A DNA stretch of 64,000 nucleotides from Synaphobranchus kaupii (GCA_029718625.1 CM056395.1:26220160-26284159); one strand, 5' to 3'; shown: positions 1 to 47,036, numbered from the stretch's first letter. The notes: generated from the sequence alone by a model not told the origin. Numbers and translations are program-made.

Positions 1-238
1 CACGTTCATCCAGGCCTCTTGGAGTCACTGGATTCCACTTTGCAGTGGGTTTAGAATAGCCTGAAAACAAGCACACAACGCACATTAGAATGACAAGGAA
101 AAAATACGGCAAACCGCTGACACCTCATTCACATTAAATGTTAAAGGCTCAACGACAGAATTGCTGCCTCCTAGCAATTTTAAAAGGACAAGCCTACAGT
201 AGGTTTACTGTAAAACATGCATTTTCTTGGTAAATAAT

Positions 239-33066
<32,828 letters not shown>

Positions 33067-35805
33067 TGGGTAGGGGGCGGTGCCTCGCAGGATGGGGGGG
33101 TGGGTGTGGGTCACTCAGCGAAGCGGGGTGGCGAAACCGTAACAGAGGCCCAACGAGGCGTCTTCAGAAACATCGGGAGTGTTTTTCGCGCTCGAGGCCG
33201 TCTACGCGCTTGTCGACCTCCGTGAGGTCCCTCCTTCCGAACAACCCTTTTCCAAAAACAACGCAATTCCGTCAATGCGCTGGGAAGTATCTCAGAAGAA
33301 TCGACCACAAAATTTTTTTTATTAAATCGCCGCCGATGTCTGAACAGAAAGCGGACTCTGAGGCAGTCCAGAGGGATGAAACTCCAGTCGGTATTCCCGT
33401 ATCCCGCATTCTGGTGGTTACTCTCCCCATCCGGTGTTTGGGGAGGTGTTCCCGCACCCTGGAACGTCGGGAAGAGGCTGCGGGCTAGCTGAGGCTTGGC
33501 TGGGCTTCATCTCTCCGAGTCTAAAGAGCCGACTCCAGGCTCACCCATAGGGAAGCTGTGCAGACACCACTCCGTGCATTGGACACCAGCGCGGCCAAAT
33601 CTAAATGGACAAAAGACCAAATCAGCCCATGTGAAAATGGACAGGAAACAGTGAGGGGACTGGAGGAGGTCAATATTAGTGGGGCAGCCAGCAGGTACAA
33701 AAACAACATTGTATACTCAATGTATTTGTACATTACCCTTCTTGATATCCGTTTCTAAGTATGATTTATATGATTAATTAAATGTTTTGTTCTGTACAGA
33801 TATGTACTACTAAAAGGCTAAGAAAGCCATGAACCTGTACTAAAATATAATAAATAAATAAATATGAACAGGAAATAGGAATCAGTGGAACGATACACCA
33901 GTCCCTGATGAAACAGGGAACCTGCACGTATGCTTCCACATATATCTAGACTAGATTTCACCATGTGAGCGAATCCTTAAGCTAACGGTAGTATGTACCA
34001 TGTTGCGTCCTGCTAAGTTAATGAACATTTATGTAAAACACTTTTAATTTTTAATTTTAAGAATTTAATTATTTTTTAAATATTAAAAAGCCAAATAAAT
34101 GCCTGAAATGCCTAAATTCAATACTAAACAATACGAAACAAAAAAAAACTTTACACCAATTGACCAATCAGGTGAAAAAATATTTAAAAAATAAAAATAT
34201 AAACCAAAAATATAAAATAACTACCTGACCACTAGCCTCCAGGAATGAATCGTCCTGGCCATCTCCACAAACTGAGACCCACAAGGACAAAACACCATTG
34301 TTCATTTTCCAAGCAATTGCGTCATGCTATCCTCCGAACTGCTGATTTGAAGGTTAAATGAGATGTGGGAACCACGCCAGGCCGTAATGTCACCACTCAG
34401 CTTGTACGCGCTGGCGTTTCCCGGCTCCATCTTACGCCATCCTTCTAAAATCCCGCCGCAGTTGCGTGACTAACCAACTGCAGCATAGGCGTGTGGAAAG
34501 CCTGTGGTAATCCTTCACTGGCGTGTGACCACCAAACCTGCTCTTGTTCCTGAACGGGTGACCAGACACCACTCAGATGAACATCGTGTCTCACCAGCAG
34601 TACATTTTTCTGATTTACTGTGATTCAAACTACACAGGCTCTCCATTATACATCCCAAGAAGGAAACGTATGGCAGGCATCATAAAGATTATCATACACA
34701 CCTTATTTTGGCTGGTCTGAAGTTGCTTTATTTTCATAAAAGCCTTTGTGAGACCTGCATTCATCATTGACCTCATAGGCCCTTCATGTCTCTGATTGGG
34801 TTATCTCAGTGTGTATTGGAAAAAGATCTGAGGAGGTATTAAGGTAACTATAATTAGGCACCTATAAAAAAGAAAGGAAATCCCAACCTGTGGTGTCCTT
34901 GCTGGCCTAACTTCAGAGGCCATTCTGGACGCCTGTATTCAGTCAACATTTGTCCTTAACTTACAAATGGGCTCAAGTATTACACTTTTTCTTCTCAAAC
35001 CCAGTTTGACGTGTTAGTTTTGGTGATTGCTGAACTCACCAAGTTGCATTTGATAAGAAAATAAAACATTTATTTTAATTATTAGTCAAAGTTTAAGCTA
35101 CAGTTGCAGTACTTTTATGCAGGTAGGGGCAGCACAGAGGTTAATCAATAAGGCAATATTTGCTAAATTAGTAATATGTTGTAAATGATTAATTATTTTA
35201 AAGATGTAAGCCTATTTGTAATATGCATACACTTAGCAAAATCTTTTGATTTTTGAATTTTTAAAAAAAAAATTTATACACATGTGGAATGACAGGAAGT
35301 GCTGTACGCGATAAAATAATATTAAAATAATATTAACAGAATTCAAACGAAAGAGGACAAATAGTCACTTTTTCCAAGTATACCGTAAGGACACATTTCT
35401 GCAAAGGACAATTTACTAATGTATTACTAATTTCCTAGCATACAATGGTTTTACACAGAGCGTACATAATCTTTTCTTAATCTCCAGCAGGTCAGTGGAT
35501 CATGTGTTGCTTATAATCAGAGTAAAGGAAGGTACGGCGGGTGGATTGCTACCGTACTCAGATAGGACCAGGGCCTGTAACTGAGCTAATAGGAAGCGAC
35601 CCGCTGAACCGCTAAATTGCTAAATCCCTTATTCTTCAAGCCTCTCATCTCTGTACAGTCGACCATCAACCTTGCCAGGAGACTGGACAGGGCATGTTTA
35701 GCACCTGGGGTTCTGGTCCTAGGCAAAGGTAACCAGAGCAGGACGGGACTGCCTGAGAAAGAGGTGGGAAAATACCCTGACCCTGGAACGCTACGGTGGT
35801 GGTGG

Positions 35806-37476
35806 TGAGCAGCAGAGGCTATGAGCAGCAGTGGCTATCAGCAGCAGTGGCTATGAGCAGCAGTGGCTATCAGTAGCAGAGGATATCAGTAGCAGTGGCT
35901 ATGAGCAGCAGTGGCTATGAGCAGCAGAGGCTATCAGTAGCAGAGGCTATCAGTAGCAGAGGATATCAGTAGCAGAGGCTATGAGCAGCAGTGGCTATGA
36001 GCAGCAGTGGCTATGAGCAGCAGTGGCTATCAGTAGCAGAGGCTATGAGCAGCAGAGGCTATCAGTAGCAGAGGCTATCAGTAGCAGAGGCTATCAGTAG
36101 CAGAGGATATCAGTAGCAGAGGCTATGAGCAGCAGTGGCTATGAGCAGCAGTGGCTATCAGTAGCAGAGGCTATGAGCAGCAGAGGCTATCAGTAGCAGT
36201 GGATATCAGCAGCAGAGGCTATCAGCAGCAGTGGCTATCAGTAGCAGTGGATATCAGCAGCAGAGGCTATGAGTAGCAGAGGCTATGAGCAGCAGAGGCT
36301 ATCAGCAGCAGAGGCTATCAGCAGCAGTGGCTATCAGTAGCAGAGGCTATGAGCAGCAGAGGCTATCAGTAGCAGTGGATATCAGCAGCAGAGGCTAGGA
36401 GCAGCAGTGGCTATGAGCAGCAGAGGCTATGAGCAGCAGAGGCTATCAGCAGCAGTGGCTATGAGTAGCAGTGGCTATGAGCAGCAGAGGCTATGATTAG
36501 CAGTGGCTATGAGCAGCAGTGGCTATCAGTAGCAGAGGCTATGAGCAGCAGAGGCTATGAGTAGCAGAGGCTATCAGTAGCAGAGGCTATGAGCAGCAGT
36601 GGCTATCAGCAGCAAAGGCTATCAGCAGCAGAGGCTATGAGCAGCAGTGGCTATGAGCAGCAGTGGCTATGAGCAGCAGAGGCTATCAGTAGCAGAGGCT
36701 ATGAGCAGCAGTGGCTATCAGCAGCAGAGGCTATCAGTAGCAGAGGCTATAAGCAGCAGTGGCTATCAGTAGCAGAGGCTATGAGCAGCAGTGGCTATCA
36801 GTAGCAGAGGCTATCAGTAGCAGAGGCTATCCGCAGCAGAGGCTATGAGCAGCAGTGGCTATCAGTAGCAGAGGCTATCAGTAGCAGAGGCTATGAGCAG
36901 CAGAGGATATCAGTAGCAGAGGATATCAGTAGCAGTAGATATCAGTAGCAGAGGATATCAGTAGCAGAGGCTATGAGCAGCAGAGCTATGAGCAACAGAG
37001 GCTATGAGCAGCAGAGGCTATCAGTAGCAGAGGCTATGAGCAGCAGAGCTATGAGCAACAGAGGCTATGAGCAGCAGAGGCTATCAGTAGCAGAGGCTAT
37101 GAGCAGCAGAGGCTATGAGCAGCAGAGGCTATCAGTAGCAGAGGCTATGAGCAGCAGAGGCTATCAGTAGCAGAGGCTATGAGCAGCAGAGGCTATCAGC
37201 AGCAGAGGCAATCAGCGGCAAGGCTATCAGCAGCACAGGCTATCAGCAGCAGAGGCTATCAGCAGCACAGGCTATCAGCAGCAGAGGCTATCAGTAGCAG
37301 AGGATATCAGTAGCAGTGGATATCAGCAGCAGTGGATATGAGTAGCAGTGGATATCAGCAGCACAGGCTATCAGCAGCAGAGGCTATCAGTAGCAGAGGA
37401 TATCAGTAGCAGTGGATATCAGCAGCAGTGGATATGAGTAGCAGTGGATATGAATAGCAGAGGCTATCAGCAGCAG
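35806..37476. repeat. Minisatellite of 16-bp units, about 104 copies
   Basis: Two main unit types alternate: CTATGAGCAGCAGTGG and CTATCAGTAGCAGAGG, with point variants. Because 16 is not a multiple of three, reading frames repeat every 48 bp and make pseudo-ORFs. A higher-order pattern appears near 36965-37190, where blocks containing a shortened 'agagctatgagcaac' unit recur. Confidence 0.95.
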
Positions 37477-39618
37477 GTACTGCAGGCACACACCTGAGGA
37501 TGGAGGAGTGGTGGAATCTCCACAGGAAGTCATTTGGTTGCCATGCCCACAAGCCTGAGAAATTATCTCACTGCAACAGTTTAACAGCCACTGATTTATT
37601 CACTGGTACCACGGATACTGTATCAAGGTACACCTCAAACTCTGTCTCTGTCTCCGTCTCTCTCACACACACCAGTGTTGTTTTACAAAAACGTTTTTTT
37701 TTTAAATTAGATCCATGGTTGGGAGGTAACAGCCCCCGGCCCTGTAACGATTGTTCCTAGCTAGCCCTTCCACTTCACTGCTCTCCTCTGTGTCACAGTT
37801 TGCTCTCTCAATACCCAGCTTCCCTTTGTGACTCCACGACTCCACCCCTAAATAGGAACATCCTGCTATTGATCTGACACGCCCCCCGAAATCCATTACA
37901 TGTAACAAATGTCCTCCAAGAACAATGTGAAATTCTAGAATGCAGTGTTTGACAGACACTGAAAGGGCGCCAATTAAAATAATACACTAGGCAAAGCCAC
38001 AGAGGTGCTGTAGCCAGCCTTTTTTAACTTCTCAACAGTTTAATCAGCGAAGAGTAGGGCTCAGCAGATGTCACAAGCCCTTTTCCACAACCCTATGTCC
38101 TCCTCTGCTTTGCTGTCATACATGGCCCTGATGTAGGCATGACAAAAAAGGGACGTGTGCAACACGCCAATACTCCACTATGCGTCAGTTTCAGTAATGG
38201 CCGCTGCTGTTGTATGGGCCGGGCCTAAGAGCCCTTTGACTGATCAGGTAAATGGGATACGTCTGACAGCTCAATCAATCTTTCTGCAGTGTGGGGATCT
38301 ACAAACTAAACATGGTCCGAGCGTGCCTCGTTCCACTTTCTCGGAAGCAAGCACGTGCTTATTTATGTATCCATACATTAATTTTCTTGGTGAATGCCCT
38401 TGCCCAGAGAACCTTGCATACCTTAAAAAGGGTGTATGCAGATAAGTGTTCACCAACACAATGCAGGTTAAAGACCTCAGTGGGACAAAGCCATAACCCA
38501 ACCAGGGATGGGAACCTGCAAACCCCTGGTTATAAACCCCATCCCTTAATGCATCAGACAATACTGTCATAATATGGACTCTTTTCAGTCAAAATATATT
38601 TATTTTCCTCCTTCACCAAGCTAATGGTCAAAGTCTCAAAAGTGGCCAATGTATTAGAGTAGCTAGAAGTGACCAGGACTTCATAGGACCCATCTCATTA
38701 AGATCCTACACATTGAATTCAGGAGCCGACTGAAGATACTAAGTACACTTTGGCCACCAATGATGACGTGCACGTTGGGGACAGTGAAGAGATTCAAACT
38801 TGCATCTTGCATGTCTTGAAAAAGGTCTGCTCACCGAAGCGTCGACTAATACAGACAGACACAATTACCTGCTATGCAAGCCTCCAATCTATTTTTTCAT
38901 AGCGATACCACAGAATGCAAAATGAGTAGGCCCTAATTCACAGAGAACGGTGAACTCTAATGTTCGTCTGGAGATCATTAGCACTAATTACATTTGCCTT
39001 TGTCTGCTACTCAGAAATCAAAGGGTAACTCTGCTCATCGTGAAAGCAATCGTTCTGTCTCAGAGTGTTAATTTTGCTCTAAGTAAGACCACCGCTTGCG
39101 GATTGTGTGGGTAGATGTGGTGTGATGTGATATGCGTGTACTGGATGACACCAAAAAGCTTATTTATCCTGACAAGTGGACAGTCTGCTCAGTGCCCAGT
39201 GGAGTGTTTCGCTCCCAGTTTGACACACATACTGTATATGAGAATGGCAGAAGCTGAAAGGGGACCAGCACACTGCTTACACAGTTTTTGCACATCATTA
39301 CACACAAATATCGTTGTAATGGGATGAAAAAGGAGGGAACCAAAGGAAGCTTCCAGAAGAGAGCTACAAAACGGACCTCTGCTTTCCCTGGAGCTGACTG
39401 ACTACAGGGTTGATAAACTATACCTTGTGTTCCTGGTCTTAGTTCCTGAGTTGTGCGAATACACGCAATCCAATGAGACATCACTTATGCCTTTATTTCC
39501 AATAACCATTTTCAGCCATTTTTGAATTATTTTTTAAAATTCTGTCACTTTTCACCAATCGCCACTCATCTCATAGAAATCACTAGGACCATCATCTCCC
39601 TTCCTCAAGCTGTAACAC

Positions 39619-40067
39619 CCACCCAGATTCATCCATACATCCATTATCTAACCCGCTCATCGCTGGTCAGGGTCGCAGGGGGGCTGGAGCCTATCCCAGC
39701 ATGCATTAGGCGAGAGGCAGGAATACCATCATATCCTCTCCTCAACCTGTAACTCCCACCCTGAGTCATACATCCATCCATCCATCCATTATCTAATCCG
39801 CTTACTCCTGGTCAGGGTTGCGGGGGAACTGGATCCTATCCCAGCATGCATTGGACGAGAGGCATGAATACCTGCTGGACAGGTTGCCAATCCATTGCAG
39901 GGAACACACACCAATTTACTCAAACCCATACATGTACAAACAGGAAATTTAGAGTCTCCAATAAGCCTAACCTGCACGTCTTTGGACTGTGGGAGGAAAC
40001 CGGAGTACCCAGAGAAGACCCACGCATACACGAGTAGACTCTCCACACAGAAATGCCCCTGGCTGGG
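39619..40067. repeat. Two tandem pieces of a common teleost interspersed repeat
   Basis: 'ccattatctaacccgctcat' with 'ctggagcctatcccagcatg' at 39640-39705, and a longer second copy from 39780 ending 'tttggactgtgggaggaaac'. This sequence is widespread in fish genomes and I recognise it as a dispersed repeat, class uncertain. Confidence 0.7.
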
Positions 40068-40659
40068 ATTCCACGTCATATTTTTCATTTGATTTCTAAT
40101 TCCAGTTTATCAATATTAATTTGTAAAATTGTATGCCAGTCACTGCTACGGATTGGAAATGGGGTTGCAAGGGTCTAGGGAACAATATGTAAAGGAAAAC
40201 ACCTTTGTTTTTTTGAAAAAAATCACAAGAAAATAAAAAACCCTGCTTTATTACCCAACAGAAGAGCTTACATCTGCCAGGTCAATGGAAAAAATACAGA
40301 TAAAACATTATTAATGGTCTGTTATTTCACAACATACTTTTAAACGTTATGACTTCAGGCAGAACAGCAGAATAATAAATTACAGACAGCACTGTAGCAC
40401 AGTCAAAGCCACTTGACCAGCACACAGTTTTCATTGACCATAAAAAAGTAGAGAATCGTTCCTTTTATTTGCTGATCTCTGAAGAGATCATCTAAAACTA
40501 TATGTGGCTCCCTGCAGACAGTGTGTAAATGAGATTTATGGCACCTGTGAGACATTCTCCAACGCTCTCACACAAACGTGTGCAAACCAGACCTTTCTTC
40601 CTGAAGTTGGCATTTTCAGGCTGCAGTTTTGAATCAACACATTAAAAATAAATTCATAA

Positions 40660-41615
40660 ATAATTATCTGCAGCAACAGTAAATTTATTATGAGAAACAA
40701 AATCAACCCTCATCAAGAAATAATTATTTTTAACAAAACCACGTGTGCCACAATTATAGGCACCCCTGCATTTATACATAGAATAAAGTAATCCTTTGCA
40801 TGCCATGACGTCCTGATGTCTGTGACCCAACAACATCAAAAGACTCTTGATATCTTATTTTCTGATACTCTTACAAGCAATACTATAACGTCTCTGCATT
40901 TGAATATATCTCTATGGGAATTGGGGTGTGGGACTAGATTTAGCTGTAAATTACACTGGAACAGTATGGAACACATGGTTGGCTAAATGGCTGTAAGTCA
41001 TCAAGGGTCTGACGTATCAAACAAGCCTTAAACTATCACTCTGCTGCCAGAAATACAGTAGATATGGATATGGATGGATAACTTGAAGGCTTTCTTCTCC
41101 TGACTTATTTTTCCATAGATTTCAATAGGAAAATGTGTCAGAAGAAACAACCCTTAAAGTGATCCATCCATATCTACTGCATATCTGGCAGCAGAGTGAT
41201 AGTTTGAGGCTCGTTTGATATCTCAGACCCTTGATGACTTACAGCCATTTTACCAACCATATATTCCATACTGTTCCAGCTATAATTTACAGCTAAATCT
41301 AGTCCCACCCCCCAATTCCCATAGAGATCCATTCAAATGCAGAGATGTTATAGTATCGCTTGTAAGAGTACCAGAAAATAAAATATCAAGAGTATTTTGA
41401 TGTTGTTGGGTCACAGACATCAGGAAGTCATGGCATGCAAAGGAATGTGACCAAATATAAAAAATTATTACTTTATTCTATATATAAATTCAGGGGTGCC
41501 AATAATTGTGGCACACATGGTTTTGTTAAAAATAATTATTTCTTGATGAGGATTTTTTTTTTCTCAGAATAAATTCACTTCAATTAAAGGTTGGATTATT
41601 CAAATTTTTCAGTGT
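40660..41615. mobile_element. Foldback (palindromic) element, about 0.9 kb
   Basis: 40678-41115 and 41125-41575 are inverted copies that meet with almost no spacer around 41120 ('ccatagatttcaatagg'). The right end continues to 'aaatttttcagtg' at about 41613; the matching left end is lost. 'cacaattataggcacccct' / 'ggggtgccaataattgtg' is near each end. Resembles Tc1-type MITEs (inference). Confidence 0.82.
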
Positions 41616-41889
41616 GAGATTAAGCTAATTCACCAAACGGTGAATTTTTTATAACCCTTTTTACTCATCTTTACCAGGGGTAAGTGGAGGACACTGTACA
41701 TATGTACAGTATATATATAGTATAGAGTTCTGTTTCTCTAAATTCAAAATGAAGGTAATTTGCAGACAGACGATACACCAACCAGGCCGGCTGAAGTGGC
41801 ACTAGACCAAGGAAATAAATTTAATTTAACACTGACACATCCTGGCATTCTGCTTTTAACTCCGGCCAAGCAGCCCCAACGTCTGTGTA

Positions 41890-41965
41890 CACGCAGCAAA
41901 ATGTTCAGTGTTAAATCAACTCCAGCCAACACAGTAATTCAACTCAGAGTTGATAGGAGTCCAGG
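41890..41965. repeat. Fragment related to the 104-bp MITE
   Basis: 'aaaatgttcagtgttaaatc' plus 'aactcagagttgatagg' parallels the MITE at 52029-52132. Confidence 0.5.
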
Positions 41966-42427
41966 CTGAATCGAACGCACTCCATCACCTTTAGATGCAC
42001 TCTATCCGATTTGATTCATCACAGAACACACTGCTGTTCATCACTTTCACGAATGGTAACTTTTTTTTTTTTTATTAAAGTGAGGACATCCAGGGCCGAC
42101 CGAGTGCCACACCTTACAAAACCTCCTGCGTAGAGGACCTGAACCACTCAACAGAAACTCCAGCTGAGCAGATTATCGTAGCGCATCTCAACCGCTGCCT
42201 GCAAAATCTGCTCCTTGCTCTCGATAACAGACGTGATGTAACCAAGAGTGAAATTCAATCCTGCTTTTGGCAAGTTACTGAATCTGTGGTAAGCAATCCT
42301 ATGCCTAATAATAATAATTATTATTATTATTTATATACAGGACTCAAACATGAGCAGCAGCACAATGAAAAGCCAATGGGATGTAGAAACAGACATGACA
42401 CGAAAAAGCAAAGGTGAAAGAAAGAGG

Positions 42428-42535
42428 GAAACATACAGGGGAAATATACAGGGGAAATATACAGGTGAAATATACAGGGGAAATATACAGGGGAAATATA
42501 CAGGGGAAATATACAGGGGAAATATACAGGACTCT
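42428..42535. repeat. 13-bp minisatellite (GAAATATACAGGG)n
   Basis: About eight copies, one with a G to T change (acaggTgaaa). Confidence 0.93.
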
Positions 42536-44708
42536 CTGGCCTGTAGGGTACTATGAGCCCAACTACTTTGTCTAAGTGATGTAAAGCCCTGCAAGCGATC
42601 ATTAGCACTGGAGGTCAATTATAAATCCTACTGCAAGGCAATGTGAGGTGGCAAAGATGTCTTTTTAGTAGTAGTTAAACCTAGCTTCCGAGAGAGGGGG
42701 GGGGGGTGCTTGGTGGATGCTGTTATATTGCGTGGATGGACCCCCCGGCCTGGTATTGAATCCGGACTGCGTGATCACTAACTTTGGCTGGCAGCCCCAC
42801 AGGGTGATGCGGCATAACCGGCCCGAGCGTTGTTCAGCGATGGGAGGGTTTCAGCCGGCTTGGGTAATGGCGTCCCCCCCCCCCCCACACACACACACAC
42901 ACACACACTAGCCAATCGGGCCCCAGAACGTTTGTGGAATGGCCATAGAACCATATTGTGATAAGTAGCAGCTCTGGTAGATATTGCATGTTCCAAAAGA
43001 GAACATGAGTGTCGCGTGTCACACCATCGCACCGGGGGGGGGGGGGGGGCTGATTCTTTAGACCTAAATACAGAGCTTTACATTTGTCTAGTCTTAAAGA
43101 GATAAATGACTGACTTCCACTACACAGAAACAGATGCCTAATTTTATCTATGTTTCTGAGTTGAAAGTAACAACACCTTAGAAATATATCCCTCAAACAC
43201 TAAATGTGGCTTTAAAATAACAGCGAGGTTTGTTGTTACTCGTTTCATATGTGTAGTAGACCACAGTAGATTAGTGTTTTTTTTTTTCAGAGAGAAACTC
43301 AGTTAGACTTAGGACCCAGAAAGAGAACTACTTTGGTTTTATCTGAGTTGTGGAAAGTTCCCAGAAATCCAACTATTAATATCATGAAGACACTCAAGAA
43401 GGGGAGCTATTTTACTTGAGTCACCAGGTTTCCTAAGATGTGGAGTGTACCAGCTGTTTAGAAGTGAAAAGGGATATTGTGTTGATGAATAACATGGCCA
43501 AGGGACAGGACATAAATTAAGAATAAATTCAGAATAGGATCTTGAGGGCATACTGCAATCCAACACATTTAGTGTAGTGTTTGTGCTCATGTAACCATCT
43601 TTTTAAGGTTATGAACGATGTGGCATGTATTGTGCGCTTACAAAATGCTAATCTGTTTGAAGAGATAAAACAGGTATTGCTCAGGTACAGTTCTGCATAG
43701 AACAGTCTACCAACCATATATTTGGTATTCGTCATTGTGATGAATAATTATTCGTAATCTGATAAACTGACGCTCACCTTGTTGAATGGTTCAGCAATTG
43801 TTATTAATTTTGCTAATATATTCAATATTCATAAATGCATGCATAGATGTGTACACGCGGAAGACGTAAAACACATAAATGCAGTTGAAGAATCCCCCAT
43901 ATGATGGCATTTGTCACATAAACGACCATTTCAAGTTTTAATAACAAGGTCACAGTGTGCAGGCTATCGTATTAACGAATTATGTATAAAGACCGGCCAT
44001 TAACCCTTTATATAACGGTAAACTTTATATTCACTGTAAGTAAGGTCATTATTAAGTAAATGGTTTGAATAATATTTATAACATAAGTAAGTAAATATTT
44101 ACTAATTTTCGTAAGTAAGTATTTACTAATAAGTCTTGAGGACCGTATTATGCATGTCGTAGCCTACAAAATATATGAATAGCTACGATATGTAAGTTAC
44201 CATATCAGACGGGATAATCCTGTTTTCATAAAGTGTAAAATTCAGGGATTCACGACCTCTGCATCATGCGAGACGTTCAAAAGAACATGTGATTTTACAG
44301 TGAATAATGTTTCACAATATGAAGTCAATTCGTCAACTGCACCAGTTGCAATTTCTTTTTATAAATGGAATGGCGAGCTTGGTTAGTATAACATTATGTA
44401 TGCAATGAACTGCAACGTGTTACCCAGCGAGCAAAACTAACAACATGAGAAAATAGCGTTACCCTACCATGCTTTAGCATGAACCGCCAGCTCCTGCCAT
44501 GTCATGAGGCGGCATCCTTCCGCAAGACCCCCGGTTCGTTTTACCACAGACGGCACGCACAATACGCTAAATCGCTTACTTCCAACAAGCTGAAAACGAT
44601 TTAGCCCACCTGTTATACAGGTAAACCCCGGTAAGTTACACAGAGGACAGGGCAAATTGCGACTGAAAAAGTTAATGAACCAAACACCCGATGGATAACA
44701 AAACTCAC

Positions 44709-44775
44709 CTTATAAAAGCGCGAATAATCGGCAGCCCAGATGTGTTTCGGCTCCGTCCAACTCTTGGGTCATGTG
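44709..44775 (-). other. usp53: Possible 5' noncoding exon of USP53
   Basis: A strong donor TTATAAG|GTGAGTTTT at 44703-44709 on the minus strand, about 11.6 kb upstream of the ATG exon, next to a CpG-richer patch (45.2 kb). Human USP53 has noncoding 5' exons, so this may be one. The upstream limit is a guess and there is no coding content. Confidence 0.35.
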
Positions 44776-44970
44776 AATAGAATCTGTTGGATAATTTATT
44801 ACTATTATTATTTTAACCACAAACACGGGAGTTCAGAAGAAGTGGTTACATGAACGAAGGAAAGTCTTGTGGAACATCTTGGAATCTGATTAACAGAAGC
44901 CCGAGTTAAAAGTAAGACAATCCATTCGTTCCCGCTGCTCCGTTCTTCTCCATCACAATTTCCAGTTCAC

Positions 44971-45032
44971 GCAATCATATGTTCCTTGCAATCATATGTT
45001 CCTTGCAATCATATGTTCCTTGCAATTATATG
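44971..45032. repeat. 17-bp tandem repeat, four copies
   Basis: Unit 'caatcatatgttccttg', close to the putative USP53 5' region. Confidence 0.85.
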
Positions 45033-46707
45033 TTTTCTTTTCGCTTTTTAGCTTGCTTATATTCGTAATGTTTGTTAATGAGCGGTGGCAGTGAGCCGTC
45101 GACTCTCCACCTGAGTGTCAGTCCAGGATTAGTGATGTTTTGAGCTGCGAGGTCAAACGTCGCCCCTAGTGTACAGTGTACAGTGTTGACTGCTGTAGCG
45201 ATCTGAGCAAACGCAACGCTCCCCGCCGCGCTGTCACACAGTCACGAGGTGAAGGGAGTTGTACAAGCTACTTGTTGTTAATATTTCATATTTCGCACAG
45301 GTAGCGCTTCCGTTGTTTGACGGACCATACAGTTGCCCCTGTTTCAGGTGGGTGGGGATGGGCGGGGGGGGATCAAAACGTTATAAAGAGAAATATTTCC
45401 TGACCACGCGCCATGTTTAGCTTTATGATAATATTTTCTGATCTTGCGTTCACTTTAAATTCCGGAACGAGTGCAAACGATGAATCAAAGCCACCTTACG
45501 AAAAGTGCATGATGCAAGAGTAACACGTGCGCTTTTGAAACACCATCTGCCCAATCCGTAATACTCCCTGAAGGGGGAAATTTTTTTCCCATGAACATTT
45601 ACGTCCATGTACTAGTGTCTCTTATCAGAAATATAAATAAAACAACGCGGGCAAAAAAAAAATGTAATCAAAATAGATCTTTATCAGTCTGATATATTTA
45701 TAGAAGATCAAATGCAACTACTACGATTTAATCTGCATAATTTGTCACATTCGAATTTATTCTTTTTATATTTATGTATTATTCATAATTGTGACTATAT
45801 TTATACCTTCAAATACTCTGACCTTTTTGTAGAATAACTATTTGATGTATGTAGGCCTATAGCCTAGCGTCCTTTCACAAGTTCCCATTAAGTAGCCTAG
45901 ATGAAGTCTGCAGAGGTCAACGTGACTTTGAAGAAATCTTTTTGATTTGATTGACAGAATGAAAGATCTATCTTTTTTGCTGTATTTAAAATCACGCCAG
46001 CCCCGAGGGCAACTCCAGAAGCTGAGCGAATGCAGCATATGTTCTGCTGACGGAGAGACGTGATAATTGCCTTTGCTCGCAGTGCAGCAGAAGTTCTCAA
46101 TATGAAACGGAATCAATCATAGTCATGGACTATAATGCGTTGATTCAGTTAACCCTGTCACCGCCAAGTTTCACCGCAGATTGAAAGTGTGATCTTCCTA
46201 CCGTTGTGGTATGCAAAACTTTTATCACAAGTTGGCTACGGCCTACTGATGAATCTATGTTGTTTGTAAGTTGAGGTAAGGCATGCTATGTATTAATCAT
46301 TCGATTACGACTTAATCAGGCCCCTATTAGGAATGACAGCACAATTGTTCATTCAGAATATCTTAGTGTTTGGCATTTATAGATAACTCATTATCAGATG
46401 TATAATTGTATAATTAGTCACATCCCATATGGAAATGTAATATACTGCAGTCTATTTTAAATATATTGTGAAGATAATTTTGATATATTTACAATATACT
46501 GCAGCATATTCTTTTTCCATAGGGGATATCTGTGCTTATTACCAAATTATTGCTGAACTCTACCTAAACCTGGGATGGTTATATGCTTGAAATTAACTCT
46601 GGGCCCAAGTAACAGTCACAAGGTTATTGGTCCGTTTCTGCTGGGCTCCCTGCTGTTGTACATGTATGTACTTGACCTGAATTGCTGCAGCAAATATTCA
46701 GTCCAGG

Positions 46708-46998
46708 AGCCACATGTATAAAAACTCTGAGTAAAAGAATGCGTAAAAGAATGCTCAGGGAGAAAGTTGGAAATCTGCTTATATGCAAAGTTTTGCATTT
46801 TCTCCCTCTGCCTTTTGATCACAGTGTCGCCATATCACACTGACTCCAAACATTGCGTACGCATGATGTCCAGCGTGTGCAGAGGAACGCAGATTCACAC
46901 AGCACATGCTAATTTATACATGATAATTTCTGCGTGGAAACTCCCTTACGCAGCTTTCTGAGGGCATTTTTTCTGCTCAGCACTATTTATACATGCTG
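46708..46998. mobile_element. MITE with GCCACATGTATAAA ends
   Basis: Ends 'gccacatgtataaa' and 'tttatacatg', with interior 'gtcgccatatcacactgac' and 'cattgcgtacgcatgatgtc'. A second copy in inverse orientation lies at 57110-57346. Confidence 0.7.
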
Positions 46999-47036
46999 CG
47001 TGCATAGATATGTTCAGATGAGCAAATTGCTCTTGA

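Larger units (their letters stand above)
33084..44702. other. Probable USP53 5' intron or upstream region
   Basis: No coding exon seen in 11.6 kb. 33900-35580 is AT-rich and bare; 35806-37476 is a minisatellite; 37480-39600 is bare apart from short poly-T runs; 39619-40067 holds common teleost repeat pieces; 40660-41615 is a palindromic element; 42428-42535 is a small minisatellite; 42880-42910 and 43035-43050 are C/CA and G runs. Confidence 0.5.

Noticed and set aside
36973..37170. ORF with repeated MSSRAMSNRGYEQQ units
   Set aside because: Generated by the 16-bp minisatellite; no splice context, no family resemblance.
35806..37476. CRISPR array
   Set aside because: Contiguous 16-bp units without spacers in a vertebrate genome; a minisatellite.
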